A stretch of DNA of 64,000 nucleotides from JANJUB01 sp964586225 (GCA_964586225.1 CAZPHD010000010.1:6735-70734); one strand, 5' to 3'. Counted from the stretch's first letter, positions 1 through 9,005 are shown. Translations and numbers: made by a program. Notes: generated by a model from the sequence alone, not told the origin.

Positions 1-1382
1 TGGACGAGATACTTGTTTCTTGGGTCATGTGGATGGTCTATTCGGAACTGCTTGAGACCAGACACTCCAAGGTTCCCGGAGGCGTAAACTGCGTAGCCTT
101 GGATGGTGAAGGCCTTGCCATAGACGCCGTAGCCTGGGGAGTTAATCCCTCCAGCCTCGCCATAGACCCCATAGCCACCATCTGTTAGCGTGTTCAACCC
201 ATAAACACCGGTTCCAAACGGGCTAGCGCTCCGCCCGTAGACTCCGTAGGTTGTGCCACTCGGGTTATCATTAATACCGAGCACGCCAAACCCCGAGCTG
301 CTATTGTTCTGACCCCAAACGCCGGAAGTGAGGCCAGTGGAGGCACTCGCAAAGCCGAAAACCCCAGCCGCGTTTGTGGTTGTACTCAGGGTCTCTCCGT
401 GCACACCAAAATTAGCCCCCGTTGTTTGAGTCGCCCGACCGGAAACTCCACGCCCAGTGGAACTGGCAGACTGACCGATCACGCCACTCGTGTTTCCGCT
501 ACTACTGGTCGATACACCGATGACTCCGGACCCTTCGAAACTCGCAGACTGGCCGTAAACACCGGAGATCGGACCGGAGGGCGATGTGTTGATTCCGAGA
601 AGACCGTGAGCATCTTCTGAAGCGGACTCAAACCGACCACCCGAACCGCCGTTCGATGCGGTTGAGATGCCGAAGATCGAAGCACTGCCGCCGCCTCCCG
701 AGTTCTGGGCGCGGATAATGTAGGCCCCGCTTCCGATTAAGTTCAAAGGGACTGGGATCGAGGTGAGAAACGCCGACGCGCTTTGGCCCCCGAGCAAAGC
801 GGCGTTGACGTTGGTCAGACCCGCGCCGTTGCCCGAGATCACGCCCGTCGCGTGCATCTTGCCTTGCGAGTATACGCCGAACCCGGCTGGGCTCGAGCTC
901 TGACCTAGGACGCCGTAGTTGACGCCGCTAGTTGCTGTCGTAAAGCCATACACTCCTCGGCCGGTGGTGCTGGCGGTTTGGCCCCAGACACCCGTAGCGT
1001 TGCCGGTCGTGGCGGCTACGACACCAGTGACGCCTCGACCGCCGGGGCTGTCTGCTTGCCCCCACACGCCGTGGGTGGTGCCGCTTGTCGCGCTGGCGCG
1101 ACCATACAGGGCCCGCCCGAGGACGCTATCGGAGCGAAAGAAGCCGCCGAAGTTCGCGCCCGTGGTTGAGGTGGCCGAGCCGACGATGGCTTGTCCTGTG
1201 GGTGTCGGGTCGCTGACATGGACCGAGCTGGCCTTGATTCGCCCCGTCACGTTCGCGTGCCCGATCTGAGCCGTGCCGGGTGTGGTGGGTTGAAGCTGGA
1301 CAGGTGTCCCTTGTCCGTACAGGTACGTGGTGCCGGCCACCGCTGTCGAAGCGGTGAGTGCCCAAAGCATAGTGCGATTCAT
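1..1382 (-). CDS. Repeat-rich secreted protein with tail-spike-like C-terminal motif (3' end beyond window)
   Basis: Read on the minus strand from an ATG at 1382 with a strong ribosome site (GGGAGGA) just upstream; it runs open to the window edge, so the C-terminus is missing (at least 460 residues). It begins with a signal-peptide-like segment (MNRTMLWALTASTAVAG). The body is about twenty short repeats of the form G-V-[YWF]-G-[QKR], spaced about 10 or 20 residues apart and rich in Ser, Thr and Gly, as expected of a beta-helix. A central segment GNGAGLTNVNA and a terminal IDHPHDPRNKYL resemble secreted repeat and tail-spike proteins with a chaperone-like C-terminal end. A surface or extracellular location is inferred. 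Function unknown. Confidence 0.75.
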   Translation of the reverse strand, partial: MNRTMLWALTASTAVAGTTYLYGQGTPVQLQPTTPGTAQIGHANVTGRIKASSVHVSDPTPTGQAIVGSATSTTGANFGGFFRSDSVLGRALYGRASATSGTTHGVWGQADSPGGRGVTGVVAATTGNATGVWGQTASTTGRGVYGFTTATSGVNYGVLGQSSSPAGFGVYSQGKMHATGVISGNGAGLTNVNAALLGGQSASAFLTSIPVPLNLIGSGAYIIRAQNSGGGGSASIFGISTASNGGSGGRFESASEDAHGLLGINTSPSGPISGVYGQSASFEGSGVIGVSTSSSGNTSGVIGQSASSTGRGVSGRATQTTGANFGVHGETLSTTTNAAGVFGFASASTGLTSGVWGQNNSSSGFGVLGINDNPSGTTYGVYGRSASPFGTGVYGLNTLTDGGYGVYGEAGGINSPGYGVYGKAFTIQGYAVYASGNLGVSGLKQFRIDHPHDPRNKYLV

Positions 1383-1497
1383 CGTTGTTCCTCCCAAATG
1401 GCACTGCGCTGAGCACCCGGTACATCATAAACGAAATTCCCTGAATATGCAAGAAGATGCGCGATTGTGACGCTCGACGTCTTGATGGAGCACTCAC

Positions 1498-2379
1498 GTG
1501 GCGGCAAACCGTCAGATAGATGTGGATCTTGATTCGTTGGTACAGGGGTTCTTGGATCATCTGGGTGCGCGGCGCTCGGCGCATACGGTGCGCGCCTACG
1601 GCGTCGACCTGAGCCAGTTGGCTGGTGAGGTGCCCACACTGTCGGACCTGACCCCCGACCGCATTCGCCGCTACCTGCGCACGCACGGCACTTCACCGGT
1701 CACTCGCGCCCGAAAACTATCCGCCGTCAGGTCCTTCTGCCGGTATCTGCGGACGCTCGGCCATCTCATGAGCGATCCCACCGAAGCGGTGGAGGCTCCG
1801 ATCCGAAGGCGCCGATTGCCCAAGGCGATGAGCGCCCTCGAAACCAATGAGATGCTTGACCAGGGCGATCTTGGCCGGACGCCCAAGCGAGATCGCGCGC
1901 TGCTTGAGCTGATGTACGCGGCTGGCTTGCGCGCTTCCGAGGTGGTTGGCGTCAATCTGCTCGATCTCGACTTCCGTGAGGGCACGGTGCGGGTGCGAGG
2001 CAAGGGAAACAAGGAACGCATGACGCTCTTCGGCACGGCCTGCCGCGAGGCCATCGAGGCGTACATTCAAGGGGAGCGAGCACCCACAACTGAAACCCCG
2101 GAGCCCCTGTTCACCAACGCCAAGGGTGGCCGACTGACCTCCCGCACGCTCCAAAACGTCGTGAAGCGGTGGGCAAGGCAGTGCGGGCTTCCGCCCGGAG
2201 TGTCGCCCCACACACTGCGCCACTCGTTCGCGACCCATCTACTTGATGGTGGTGCGGACCTAAAAACCGTACAACAGTTGCTGGGTCACGAAAGCCTTGC
2301 GACGACCCAGATTTACACCCATCTCAGCATTGAGAGGCTCAAGGAAACGGTCGACAAAGCCCATCCGCGATCGGAATAA
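1498..2379 (+). CDS. xerC: Tyrosine recombinase XerC/XerD
   Basis: A 293-residue site-specific recombinase that would resolve chromosome dimers at dif together with a partner Xer protein. It has an N-terminal SAM-like core-binding domain (about residues 10-95) and a C-terminal catalytic domain. The catalytic set is visible: Arg145 (in GLRASEVVGV), His238 and Arg241 (HTLRH), His264 (LGHES) and the nucleophile Tyr273 (QIYTHLS). Length is typical of XerC/D. The tail, ending DKAHPRSE, is closer to XerC. The start is GTG with GGAG about 10 nt upstream. The stop lies one base from the 3' end of the convergent tRNA-Gly gene. Housekeeping Xer is likelier than a phage integrase because there is no phage context. 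Confidence 0.9.
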   Translation: MAANRQIDVDLDSLVQGFLDHLGARRSAHTVRAYGVDLSQLAGEVPTLSDLTPDRIRRYLRTHGTSPVTRARKLSAVRSFCRYLRTLGHLMSDPTEAVEAPIRRRRLPKAMSALETNEMLDQGDLGRTPKRDRALLELMYAAGLRASEVVGVNLLDLDFREGTVRVRGKGNKERMTLFGTACREAIEAYIQGERAPTTETPEPLFTNAKGGRLTSRTLQNVVKRWARQCGLPPGVSPHTLRHSFATHLLDGGADLKTVQQLLGHESLATTQIYTHLSIERLKETVDKAHPRSE

Positions 2380-2380
2380 G

Positions 2381-2455
2381 TGGAGCGGGCGAAGGGATTC
2401 GAACCCTCAACATCAACCTTGGGAAGGTCGCGCTCTACCATTGAACTACGCCCGC
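2381..2455 (-). tRNA. tRNA-Gly (anticodon CCC)
   Basis: The reverse complement folds as a cloverleaf: acceptor GCGGGCG pairs with CGCCCGC, D-arm GTTC/GAGC, anticodon stem CGACC/GGTTG with loop TTCCCAA (anticodon CCC, reading GGG), and a T-arm containing GGTTCGAATCC. The 3' CCA is encoded. It is 75 nt long and lies tail-to-tail against xerC, one base from its stop codon. Confidence 0.95.
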
Positions 2456-2469
2456 GTTCCGATCGGTCT

Positions 2470-2543
2470 TGGAGCGGGCGGCGGGAATCGAACCCGCGTG
2501 ATCAGCTTGGAAGGCTGGAGCTTTACCATTAAGCTACGCCCGC
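2470..2543 (-). tRNA. tRNA-Gly (anticodon TCC)
   Basis: The reverse complement forms a cloverleaf with acceptor GCGGGCG/CGCCCGC, D-arm GCTT/AAGC, anticodon loop CTTCCAA (anticodon TCC, reading GGA), T-loop TTCGATTC and an encoded CCA. The outer anticodon-stem pair is a C-A mismatch (CCAGC against GCTGA). It lies 14 nt upstream of the other tRNA-Gly on the same strand, probably in one transcript. Confidence 0.94.
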
Positions 2544-2669
2544 TCTTGCCAATAATGATACTCCGAATGGACCTGCGGCGCTTCGGCTGAAACCCGTTTT
2601 CACAATCGGGCGTCGTATGGAGGACACTCTAGGCTACAATAGAGTTGAGTTGGACTGAGGTGAAACATC

Positions 2670-2906
2670 ATGCATGAGAACGACGACAAGAATGTTCTGC
2701 TGTACATGCTCGCCGGCGTTGGCCTTGGCGCCATCATCGGTGCGGCGGCCGGGTTGCTCTTTGCCCCCAAGGCGGGCACCGAAACGCGAGAGGAACTCAG
2801 CGGCAAGCTGAAGGAACTGAAGCACAAGACTGAGGAGTGGGTGGCCGAGCAAAAGTCAAAGCGCACGGCCCAGGTGGAAGCCGCGCTCGAAGAGGTCGGC
2901 GTCTAG
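2670..2906 (+). CDS. YtxH-domain small membrane protein
   Basis: A 78-residue protein with one hydrophobic glycine-rich membrane segment (about residues 10-32, including GVGLGAIIGAAAGLLFAPKAG) followed by a charged helical tail rich in Lys and Glu. This is the layout of the YtxH family, which is linked to general stress responses in Firmicutes; its molecular role is not established. A clear GAGGTG ribosome site precedes the ATG, and a possible -10 box TACAAT lies at 2635-2640. The AI-2E-type permease follows after 15 nt, so the two may be co-transcribed. Confidence 0.8.
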   Translation: MHENDDKNVLLYMLAGVGLGAIIGAAAGLLFAPKAGTETREELSGKLKELKHKTEEWVAEQKSKRTAQVEAALEEVGV

Positions 2907-2921
2907 TTCCGTATACCCGCC

Positions 2922-4118
2922 ATGCCTGGCTGGCGAGTCTTATTGTGGGCGGCCCTGGTTGGGGCCGCCCTCATGTTTCTCTATGCCGTGCGCGGCATTT
3001 TGCCGCCCTTCATCGGCGCCATCCTACTCGCGTCGATCTTAGATCCGGCTACGCGAAAGCTCCAAAAGCGCGGGCATTCGCGTAGCCGCGCGGTCCTGAC
3101 CGTTTGGGGAGCCTTCATGGGCATCCTCATCGCATTGACCATCTGGCTGACTCCGGTGGTTTCTGCCCAAGTCATCACGTTCAAGGACAAGATTGACCTC
3201 TTAAGCGCTCAGGTTTCAGAGCAATCTGCGCAGGCCAACTTCTTCTTGAAGTGGAACCCGCGAGTTCAGCTTTCCGACGGCGGAACCGCCGGACAACTGG
3301 ATCAATTCTTCGAACAGAACTCTGACACGTTGCAGAAGCTTGGATTGCCGACGACGCGCGCCGACGCTGTGAAGGAGTACGTTGAGCCGCACCGAAACGA
3401 AATCACCAAAGCTGTTCAGACCTTGTTTGGTGGGGTGTTGGGGCTTGTGAGCGCCTTGGGGTCGCAGGCCCTGCTCATGCTCTTCACTCCGTTTTTCGCG
3501 CTCGTGATGATGATGGAGATTGACCGGTTCAAGATCAAGATGGCCGGGCTAATTCCTCCCTCCATCCGGTCGGACACGTTGGCGCTCCTACAAGACGTGG
3601 GCAATGTCATTGCCCAGTACATCCGCGGCGTCAGCATCGTGCTCTTCTACTATGCGATCGCGGCGTCCATCGTGCTCTCGATCCTTGGTGCACCGTACGC
3701 GTTGCTCCTCGCCTTGCTGTTCACGTGCATCTACTTGATCCCGTATATTGGCGCCTTGCTCAACCTGGCATTGTTGGTGATGCTGATTGGCACGTCGGGG
3801 CGGCTCGGAGTAGGACCGATCGAGTTCGCGAGTTCGTGGACGTATGGCATCGTTGCGGCCGTCATCTACTCGGTCATATTCTTCATTTTTGATCAGCTGG
3901 TCTACTTCAGACTGGTCGGCAAATCGGTAGGCTTGCACCCGTTGGTGAGCTTCTTCGTGGTCTTTTCGGCGGCCACGCTATTTGGGCCGTTGGGGATGAT
4001 CTTGGCCTTCCCCGTGGCGGGGTCAGTCAAGATCATCCTCGACCGCTTGATCGACGTAACCTCGCGGACGCAGGATTTCCACCTGCCGTCGGTGCCTCTT
4101 CGACACCGATCGGGTTAG
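2922..4118 (+). CDS. AI-2E family transporter (UPF0118 permease)
   Basis: A 398-residue integral membrane protein of the AI-2E/PerM family. Hydrophobic segments lie near residues 5-45 and 55-80, followed by a soluble loop (about 85-170) and a C-terminal bundle of further segments from about 170 to 380, which is the family layout. Characterised members act in autoinducer-2 export or Na+/H+ exchange; the substrate here cannot be told from sequence. It follows the YtxH gene by 15 nt. Its TAG stop overlaps the stop of the convergent haloperoxidase gene by three bases. A second family member lies at 12300-13397. Confidence 0.85.
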   Translation: MPGWRVLLWAALVGAALMFLYAVRGILPPFIGAILLASILDPATRKLQKRGHSRSRAVLTVWGAFMGILIALTIWLTPVVSAQVITFKDKIDLLSAQVSEQSAQANFFLKWNPRVQLSDGGTAGQLDQFFEQNSDTLQKLGLPTTRADAVKEYVEPHRNEITKAVQTLFGGVLGLVSALGSQALLMLFTPFFALVMMMEIDRFKIKMAGLIPPSIRSDTLALLQDVGNVIAQYIRGVSIVLFYYAIAASIVLSILGAPYALLLALLFTCIYLIPYIGALLNLALLVMLIGTSGRLGVGPIEFASSWTYGIVAAVIYSVIFFIFDQLVYFRLVGKSVGLHPLVSFFVVFSAATLFGPLGMILAFPVAGSVKIILDRLIDVTSRTQDFHLPSVPLRHRSG

Positions 4119-5545
4119 GGCGTTGGAATCCCATTGAACAGATTCTGCGCGCGGTCCCAGACCATTTGGCCTACGGTGCGTCCCATGGCTCGCGCTTCGA
4201 GGTCGCCTTGCTTGAAGTGGATGCCGCCGTATCGGCGAGACATGCCGGCCTCATCGGCTGCCGCTGAGAACGTCGGCCATTGGAGCGTAATCGCCGTTGT
4301 GGGCGAAAAGCCCGGCTCGGCGGCGGACTCGCCTGGCATGATCGTCACGGATGCGCCAAACGAGTCGCTTCCCGTGAAGAGACGAAGCACTTCGGCTGAC
4401 GCCGCGCTGAACGTCGAGTGCCCTGACGTGTACTCGGCGAACGGCGGCGTGATGAACGTGTCTGGTTGGTAGGGCTTCCACGGCCCTCCGTCAATCAACC
4501 GCACACTCTGGCCAATGCCCGAGGTGGCGAATCGCGGTGATCGGGCGACAGTAGTCATAAAAGCGCTTAGCTTCCCAGCAACAGATGCCCGCATCCATCA
4601 CCGCATTGGCGACGAGGAAGAAGAGCTTGACATCTTGGTCCAGTGTGTAGTTATCTCTCTGGCTCACATACTGGGCAAAAGTGATCCAGTGTCCAGGGGG
4701 TGTGACGCTTCGGGGTCCATCAGCCCAGTATTCAGCGATCACCTTCTCACGATCCCCGCTTCTGGCCTGGAGATCGATCAGTTCGAGGGCCTGTTCCCGA
4801 TACTCGGCGCTCCCCACGGGTGCGGGAGCAGGTGGCCGAAGAGCTTCGCCATTCGTGACGGCGAACGGCGTTACGCGGCCCCAGTGGGGGGTCACGAAGC
4901 CGGGGGTGACCGTGCCACCCTGTCCATCCGAGAACCGCAGCGGCTGCCAACGGCCCGGATCGTTGACGACATCCGGTGTGTTCACTGGTGCATAGCCGGT
5001 GTAGTCCGCGTAGCGACCGGACGCCAAGTTGCCCAGTTGGTTGGCGCCATCGGCATGGCGGAAGGCGAGAACATTGGTTGCGGCGACGTTACCTACACCA
5101 GCCGGAGTCGAGAGGTCGGTGGTCGCGTTGGCGGGATCCAGACCGAGCTCACCCATTTTTGCGTCGAACGCGGACTTGGCGGCTGGCCACTGATCGACGA
5201 GAGCACGATAAGCGGCATAGCTGATCGCCACCTTCTTGTTGGCTTCGGTCCGCTCATTTGCGGGACGGCGCAACGTGTCCCCGGAGTGAACCGCTAATGC
5301 CCGAGCGTCGTACGCCGACCAAGCATCATAGATGGCGGTATGGACGATCGCCAATGAGCGCGAGTTGACCGGGGGCGAAGTTCGCAGGGAGATGATAGCG
5401 TCAAGAGCTTCTTGGCTCCATTCACCGACAATCGTCGCCGGAGGTGGGCCAAAGGAGGGCACCCACCTCCGCCTCCACCGCAACTGGTGAGCAAGGTCAG
5501 GCTGGTCGCCATCAACAGCATCGTGGTCTTGTGAGTTCTTCGCAT
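4115..5545 (-). pseudogene. Vanadium-dependent haloperoxidase/PAP2-family lipoprotein, two frameshifts
   Basis: Three reading frames together make one protein. The first (from ATG 5545, ribosome site GGGGAG) gives a lipoprotein signal with lipobox LTSC and a Gly run. The second, to about 4520, carries the N-terminal helical half and the motif KRFYDYCRPITAIRH. The third, to 4115, carries the catalytic half, with SGHST and RRYGGIHF supplying the two vanadate-site histidines. The frame changes at a G triplet near 5462-5464 (one G appears missing) and again at 4519-4521 (one G appears extra; removing it gives TAIRHLGIGQSVR). Family enzymes use vanadate and H2O2 to oxidise halides outside the membrane. 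The gene is either decaying or contains two sequence errors; the preserved catalytic motifs favour errors or recent inactivation. Confidence 0.8.
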
Positions 5546-5633
5546 CGTCTCCCCAGAAAAGTTACGGGGATATTATCGGTGTCCGAATCGAGCCACGATA
5601 GGGTTGGGTGCAACCCCACGGTGGTGGTCAGCG

Positions 5634-5662
5634 TTCCCATAGTGAATGAGGATGGCTATACT
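5634..5662 (+). promoter_or_regulatory. Candidate sigma70-type promoter of the nfeD-flotillin operon
   Basis: A -35-like TTCCCA (5634-5639) and a -10 box TATACT (5657-5662) are separated by exactly 17 nt. The -10 lies 21 nt upstream of the nfeD start. The same string GGCTATACTGGAT recurs in front of the relA/spoT gene (-10 at 32900-32905), which suggests a favoured promoter core in this genome. Confidence 0.5.
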
Positions 5663-5683
5663 GGATTCAGCGGGTGAACGACG

Positions 5684-6256
5684 ATGATGCCACTGTATAT
5701 CATGGCGGCGATCCTAGGCGGCGGGCTAGTGCTCGTGTCTATCTTTGCCGGGAGCGATCACGATCATGATCATGAGTTCTCGGCGGATCATGATGTCGAC
5801 CACGGAGGCATCGAACACGGTGATCTTTGGATCCCTTTCCTAAGCCTGCGCTTCTGGACGTACTTCCTGATGGCGGCTGGTGTGACGGGCATTTTGCTCA
5901 TGCAGTTCGCCCAAACGGTTGAGCCCATTACGGCGTTTTGGGCGTCCGGAACCGGATTGGTCGTCGGCCTTGGCGTGTCCTACGTGATGCACCTCGCCAA
6001 GAAGATGCAGACCGAGGAGGTCGCCCAGAGTGCCGACTTCCTGGGTCGGGAAGCGACCGTGATCGTCCCCATTCGACCGAACCTCGACGGCAAGATCCGG
6101 GTTGAGGTCAAGGGGCAGTTAATTGAGTTGCTTGCGTTGCCCTTTGAAGAGCGTGAGATTGCTCGCGACGAGATCGTCGTGATTGTGTCGATGGACAACG
6201 ACCGGGCCCGAGTCATCCCTCGGGATGACTTGCTGGAGAATCAAAACCATGCCTGA
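5684..6256 (+). CDS. NfeD-like membrane protein with His/Asp-rich loop
   Basis: A 190-residue protein with a hydrophobic N-terminus, then a striking His/Asp-rich stretch (about residues 25-47, many HD pairs), two more membrane segments (about 55-105) and a C-terminal OB-fold-like domain (about 115-185, with FLGREATVIVPIRPNLDGKIRV). NfeD proteins partner SPFH proteins, and the flotillin-like gene downstream overlaps this one by 8 nt. NfeD probably helps assemble or anchor flotillin microdomains in the membrane. The His/Asp stretch may bind divalent metal, which is inference. The start may be either of two adjacent ATGs. Confidence 0.8.
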   Translation: MMPLYIMAAILGGGLVLVSIFAGSDHDHDHEFSADHDVDHGGIEHGDLWIPFLSLRFWTYFLMAAGVTGILLMQFAQTVEPITAFWASGTGLVVGLGVSYVMHLAKKMQTEEVAQSADFLGREATVIVPIRPNLDGKIRVEVKGQLIELLALPFEEREIARDEIVVIVSMDNDRARVIPRDDLLENQNHA

Positions 6257-7541
6257 GTTCTCATTGTTTGGTTGGTCGCAAAACGCGACGTTTGCCGCGA
6301 TTGGGTTCGCCGTCCTTCTTGGACTGCTGATCTTCATCAAGTGGGCGAAGACGCTCCTTCAGATTTGCCCGCCCAACGAAGTGCTGATTTTCTACGGCCG
6401 ACGGACTCGCGTAATCTTTGGCGGAAGGGGATGGCGAATGCCGATCATCGAAAAGTCGGCCCGCATGAGCCTCAACAACATGGAAGTGCCGATCAGTATT
6501 CGTGGTGCCTACTCACAGGGCGGTATCGCTCTCAATGTAGATGCCATCGCGAACGTGAAGATATCCAGCGATCCGAAGTACATCCACAATGCACTGGAGC
6601 GGTTTCTGGGTCGGGATGTCAATGAGATCAGGCGGGTCGCAAAGGAGACCCTGGAAGGTCACCTTCGCGGTGTTCTCGCGCGGCTGACGCCCGAAGAAGT
6701 GAACGAGGATCGCCTCAAGTTTGCCGACGAACTCTCGCGTGAGAGCGAACTCGATCTGAGCAAACTGGGCATACACCTTGACACGCTAAAGATTCAGCAT
6801 GTCAGCGATGACGTCAGCTATCTGAACTCGATCGGTCGTGAAGCGATCGCAAACGTGATTCGTGATGCCGAAATGTCAGAGTCTGATGCCAAGCGGCTTG
6901 CTGAACTTGCCGAAGCCGAGGCCCAGGGGCGTGCTAAAGTAGCCCGCTCGAATGCAGACGCAAACATCGCTCGGATGAGGAACGAGATCCGCAAAATCCA
7001 AGCGGACCTTGAGGCCGAAGTGACCTCGGAAGAAGAACGGACGCAAGCGGCTGCCCGCCAGGCGCGCGCCGAAGCGGAGCAGGAACTCCAAGGAATCCGC
7101 GCCGAGCTTGAGAAACTTCGTCTTCAAGTCGACCAGGTGCTTCCCGCAGAAGCCAATCGCGTGGCTCAAGAACACCGCGCGCGCGGTGAGGCGTCGATCA
7201 TCCGCGAGCGTGGCCAAGCCAGTAGCCAAGCACTCAACCTCATGACGGAAGCCTGGAAGGACGCGGGTAAGGACGCCTTGGCCATCTATCTGATGGAAGA
7301 CGTTGAGAAGATCTTGGAGACGGCCGCACAAGGCGTGGCCAAAGTCAAGGTCAACGAAGTGAACATGATCGATAGCGGGGACGGTCGGACCCTGTCGTCC
7401 TACGTTGCCGCGTATCCGGCGATGCTGGCCGCCGTTCTGGAGTCCGTTACGACCGCAACGGGCATTGACATCCAACAGGCGCTTTCGGGCCGCTCTGCCG
7501 TGGCCCCCGCCCCCGAAACCCCCAAAGGAGAAAGCAAGTGA
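6249..7541 (+). CDS. Flotillin-like SPFH protein, copy 1
   Basis: A 430-residue protein with a membrane segment at about residues 12-30, an SPFH/band-7 domain (about 35-210) and a long Ala/Glu/Arg-rich coiled coil (about 210-380), the flotillin layout. Flotillins scaffold ordered membrane microdomains. I chose the ATG at 6249, which overlaps the nfeD stop; the open frame reaches back to 6183 but that part only shadows nfeD. Its stop overlaps the GTG start of the next flotillin by 4 nt, so all three genes appear translationally coupled. Confidence 0.87.
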   Translation: MPEFSLFGWSQNATFAAIGFAVLLGLLIFIKWAKTLLQICPPNEVLIFYGRRTRVIFGGRGWRMPIIEKSARMSLNNMEVPISIRGAYSQGGIALNVDAIANVKISSDPKYIHNALERFLGRDVNEIRRVAKETLEGHLRGVLARLTPEEVNEDRLKFADELSRESELDLSKLGIHLDTLKIQHVSDDVSYLNSIGREAIANVIRDAEMSESDAKRLAELAEAEAQGRAKVARSNADANIARMRNEIRKIQADLEAEVTSEEERTQAAARQARAEAEQELQGIRAELEKLRLQVDQVLPAEANRVAQEHRARGEASIIRERGQASSQALNLMTEAWKDAGKDALAIYLMEDVEKILETAAQGVAKVKVNEVNMIDSGDGRTLSSYVAAYPAMLAAVLESVTTATGIDIQQALSGRSAVAPAPETPKGESK

Positions 7542-8806
7542 CTATCGCCTTTATCGTTGGCTCCGTCTTGATCGGCGCATTTGTGCTGTTCCTCCTGTCA
7601 TTGCCGAGCCTAATTCACAACTCGTCGCCGAGTGAAGTGCTCATCATCTCGGGCAAGCGACGGCGCGAGGGTGATCGCATCTATGGCTATCGTATCGCGA
7701 AGGGCGGCTATGCCTTCCAGATTCCCCTGCTTGAGCGTGTTGACCGCATGGACTTGACCAACATGGTCATTGATGTTTCGGCAAGCAACGCCTATTGCAA
7801 GGGCGGCGTTCCCCTCACGGTTCAGGGCGTGGCGAACGTCAAGATTGCGGGTCACTCGCCGGTGCTCAACAACGCCATTGAGCGGTTCCTTGGTCGCTCC
7901 CGTGCCGAGATCATGCAAGTCGCGAAGGCAACGCTTGAGGGAGCGCTCCGAGGGATCCTGTCTACGATGACGCCTGAGCAGGTCAACGAAGACAAGCTTC
8001 TGTTCGCCGAGCGACTCGTGCACGAAGTCGAAGCCGACATGACCGCGCTCGGTTTGGTCGTGGACACGATGAAGATTCAGAACGTCCACGACGAAGTGAA
8101 GTACCTTGACTCAATTGGCCGTAAGCGAAGTGCGGAGATCGTTAGTTCGGCTCGCGTTGCGGAAGCGACGTCGCGGGCCGAATCGATCATCCGCGAGGCG
8201 GAGAACCTTGAGCGTGAAGTGCAAGGTCAGATTCAGGCTCAGATTCAAGCGGCCAAAGCCGACGCACAGAAGCGTCTGACGGATGCGTTGACCCGTCGCG
8301 ACGCATTGATCGCTGAAGAACGGGCGGTGGTTATGGCGCAAGTCGCGCAGGCCTCGGCAGAAGTCAACGTTCAGAAAGCGCGGGTCGAGCAGGTTCGGCG
8401 GAAGTTAGACGCCGACGTGATTCAGCCGGCGGTTGCTTGGTCGGAGACGGCGTCGAACGAAGCGCGCGCGTCGACGGCGAGCATCATCGAAGATGGCCGC
8501 GCGCGGGCGGAGGCGTTGCGTGCGCTGGCGGATGCCTGGGAAAAGGCCGGCCCCGCGGCGCGTGAAGTCATGCTTACTCAGAAGCTCCAACCGATTATCG
8601 AGGCGATGACGGCCATGATCGCGGAAACGCGCGTGGATAAGATGACGATGATTGACTCGGCTCAGGGCTCCACGGCGGCGAAAGCGATCTCAACGGTCGA
8701 GCAGGTGAAGCAGTTGTTCGGGATTGACCTGGTGGAGAAGGTGAAGCAGCTCGGCGAGCCGAAGACCATCGAAGCTCGGGTTGTCCCGGCGCGCGATCCG
8801 GAGTAG
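7538..8806 (+). CDS. Flotillin-like SPFH protein, copy 2
   Basis: A 422-residue paralogue of the preceding protein. It has an N-terminal membrane segment (about residues 3-22), an SPFH domain (motif AIERFLGRSRAEI, where copy 1 has ALERFLGRDVNEI) and an Ala/Arg/Glu-rich coiled coil to about residue 345. The start is GTG in a GTGA overlap with copy 1, with AAAGGAG well placed upstream. Two flotillins in tandem suggest hetero-oligomers, as with bacterial FloA/FloT, though that pairing is inferred from gene order only. Confidence 0.87.
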   Translation: MTIAFIVGSVLIGAFVLFLLSLPSLIHNSSPSEVLIISGKRRREGDRIYGYRIAKGGYAFQIPLLERVDRMDLTNMVIDVSASNAYCKGGVPLTVQGVANVKIAGHSPVLNNAIERFLGRSRAEIMQVAKATLEGALRGILSTMTPEQVNEDKLLFAERLVHEVEADMTALGLVVDTMKIQNVHDEVKYLDSIGRKRSAEIVSSARVAEATSRAESIIREAENLEREVQGQIQAQIQAAKADAQKRLTDALTRRDALIAEERAVVMAQVAQASAEVNVQKARVEQVRRKLDADVIQPAVAWSETASNEARASTASIIEDGRARAEALRALADAWEKAGPAAREVMLTQKLQPIIEAMTAMIAETRVDKMTMIDSAQGSTAAKAISTVEQVKQLFGIDLVEKVKQLGEPKTIEARVVPARDPE

Positions 8807-8811
8807 AAGTC

Positions 8812-8985
8812 GCAGGGATGCCTTGTGACCTGCGAATGTTGGAAATCGGGGAACCGCGTTGAGCGTGGCACAAGACATGCCCGCCGCGACGTGAACTTCC
8901 GCGGATACAGCGCAGGGCGGTACGAACCCCCGCGCGCCTCGTTGGCAGGCATGATGCGGTACGCCCCCCCGCGTACCTCGTCAGC
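8812..8985 (+). repeat. Composite palindromic repeat module between flotillin and tsf
   Basis: No gene is seen between 8807 and 9005. The stretch holds GCAGGGATGCCTTGTGACCT (8812-8831, continuing GC), a partly inverted companion at 8867-8885 (core CACAAGACATGCCCGCC), and two direct repeats starting GCGGTACG at 8917 and 8956, each about 25 nt and ending CCTCGT. The reverse complement of the first unit occurs inside the mtaB coding sequence at 45948-45969 with two differences. Confidence 0.7.
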
Positions 8986-9005
8986 CGTCCGGCAAAACAC
9001 AGAAA

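Noticed and set aside
1498..2543. XerC-type recombinase next to tRNA-Gly genes as an integrated element with an att site
   Set aside because: The recombinase has the length and tail of housekeeping XerC, no phage or plasmid genes surround it, and I found no repeat of the tRNA 3' end elsewhere in the window.
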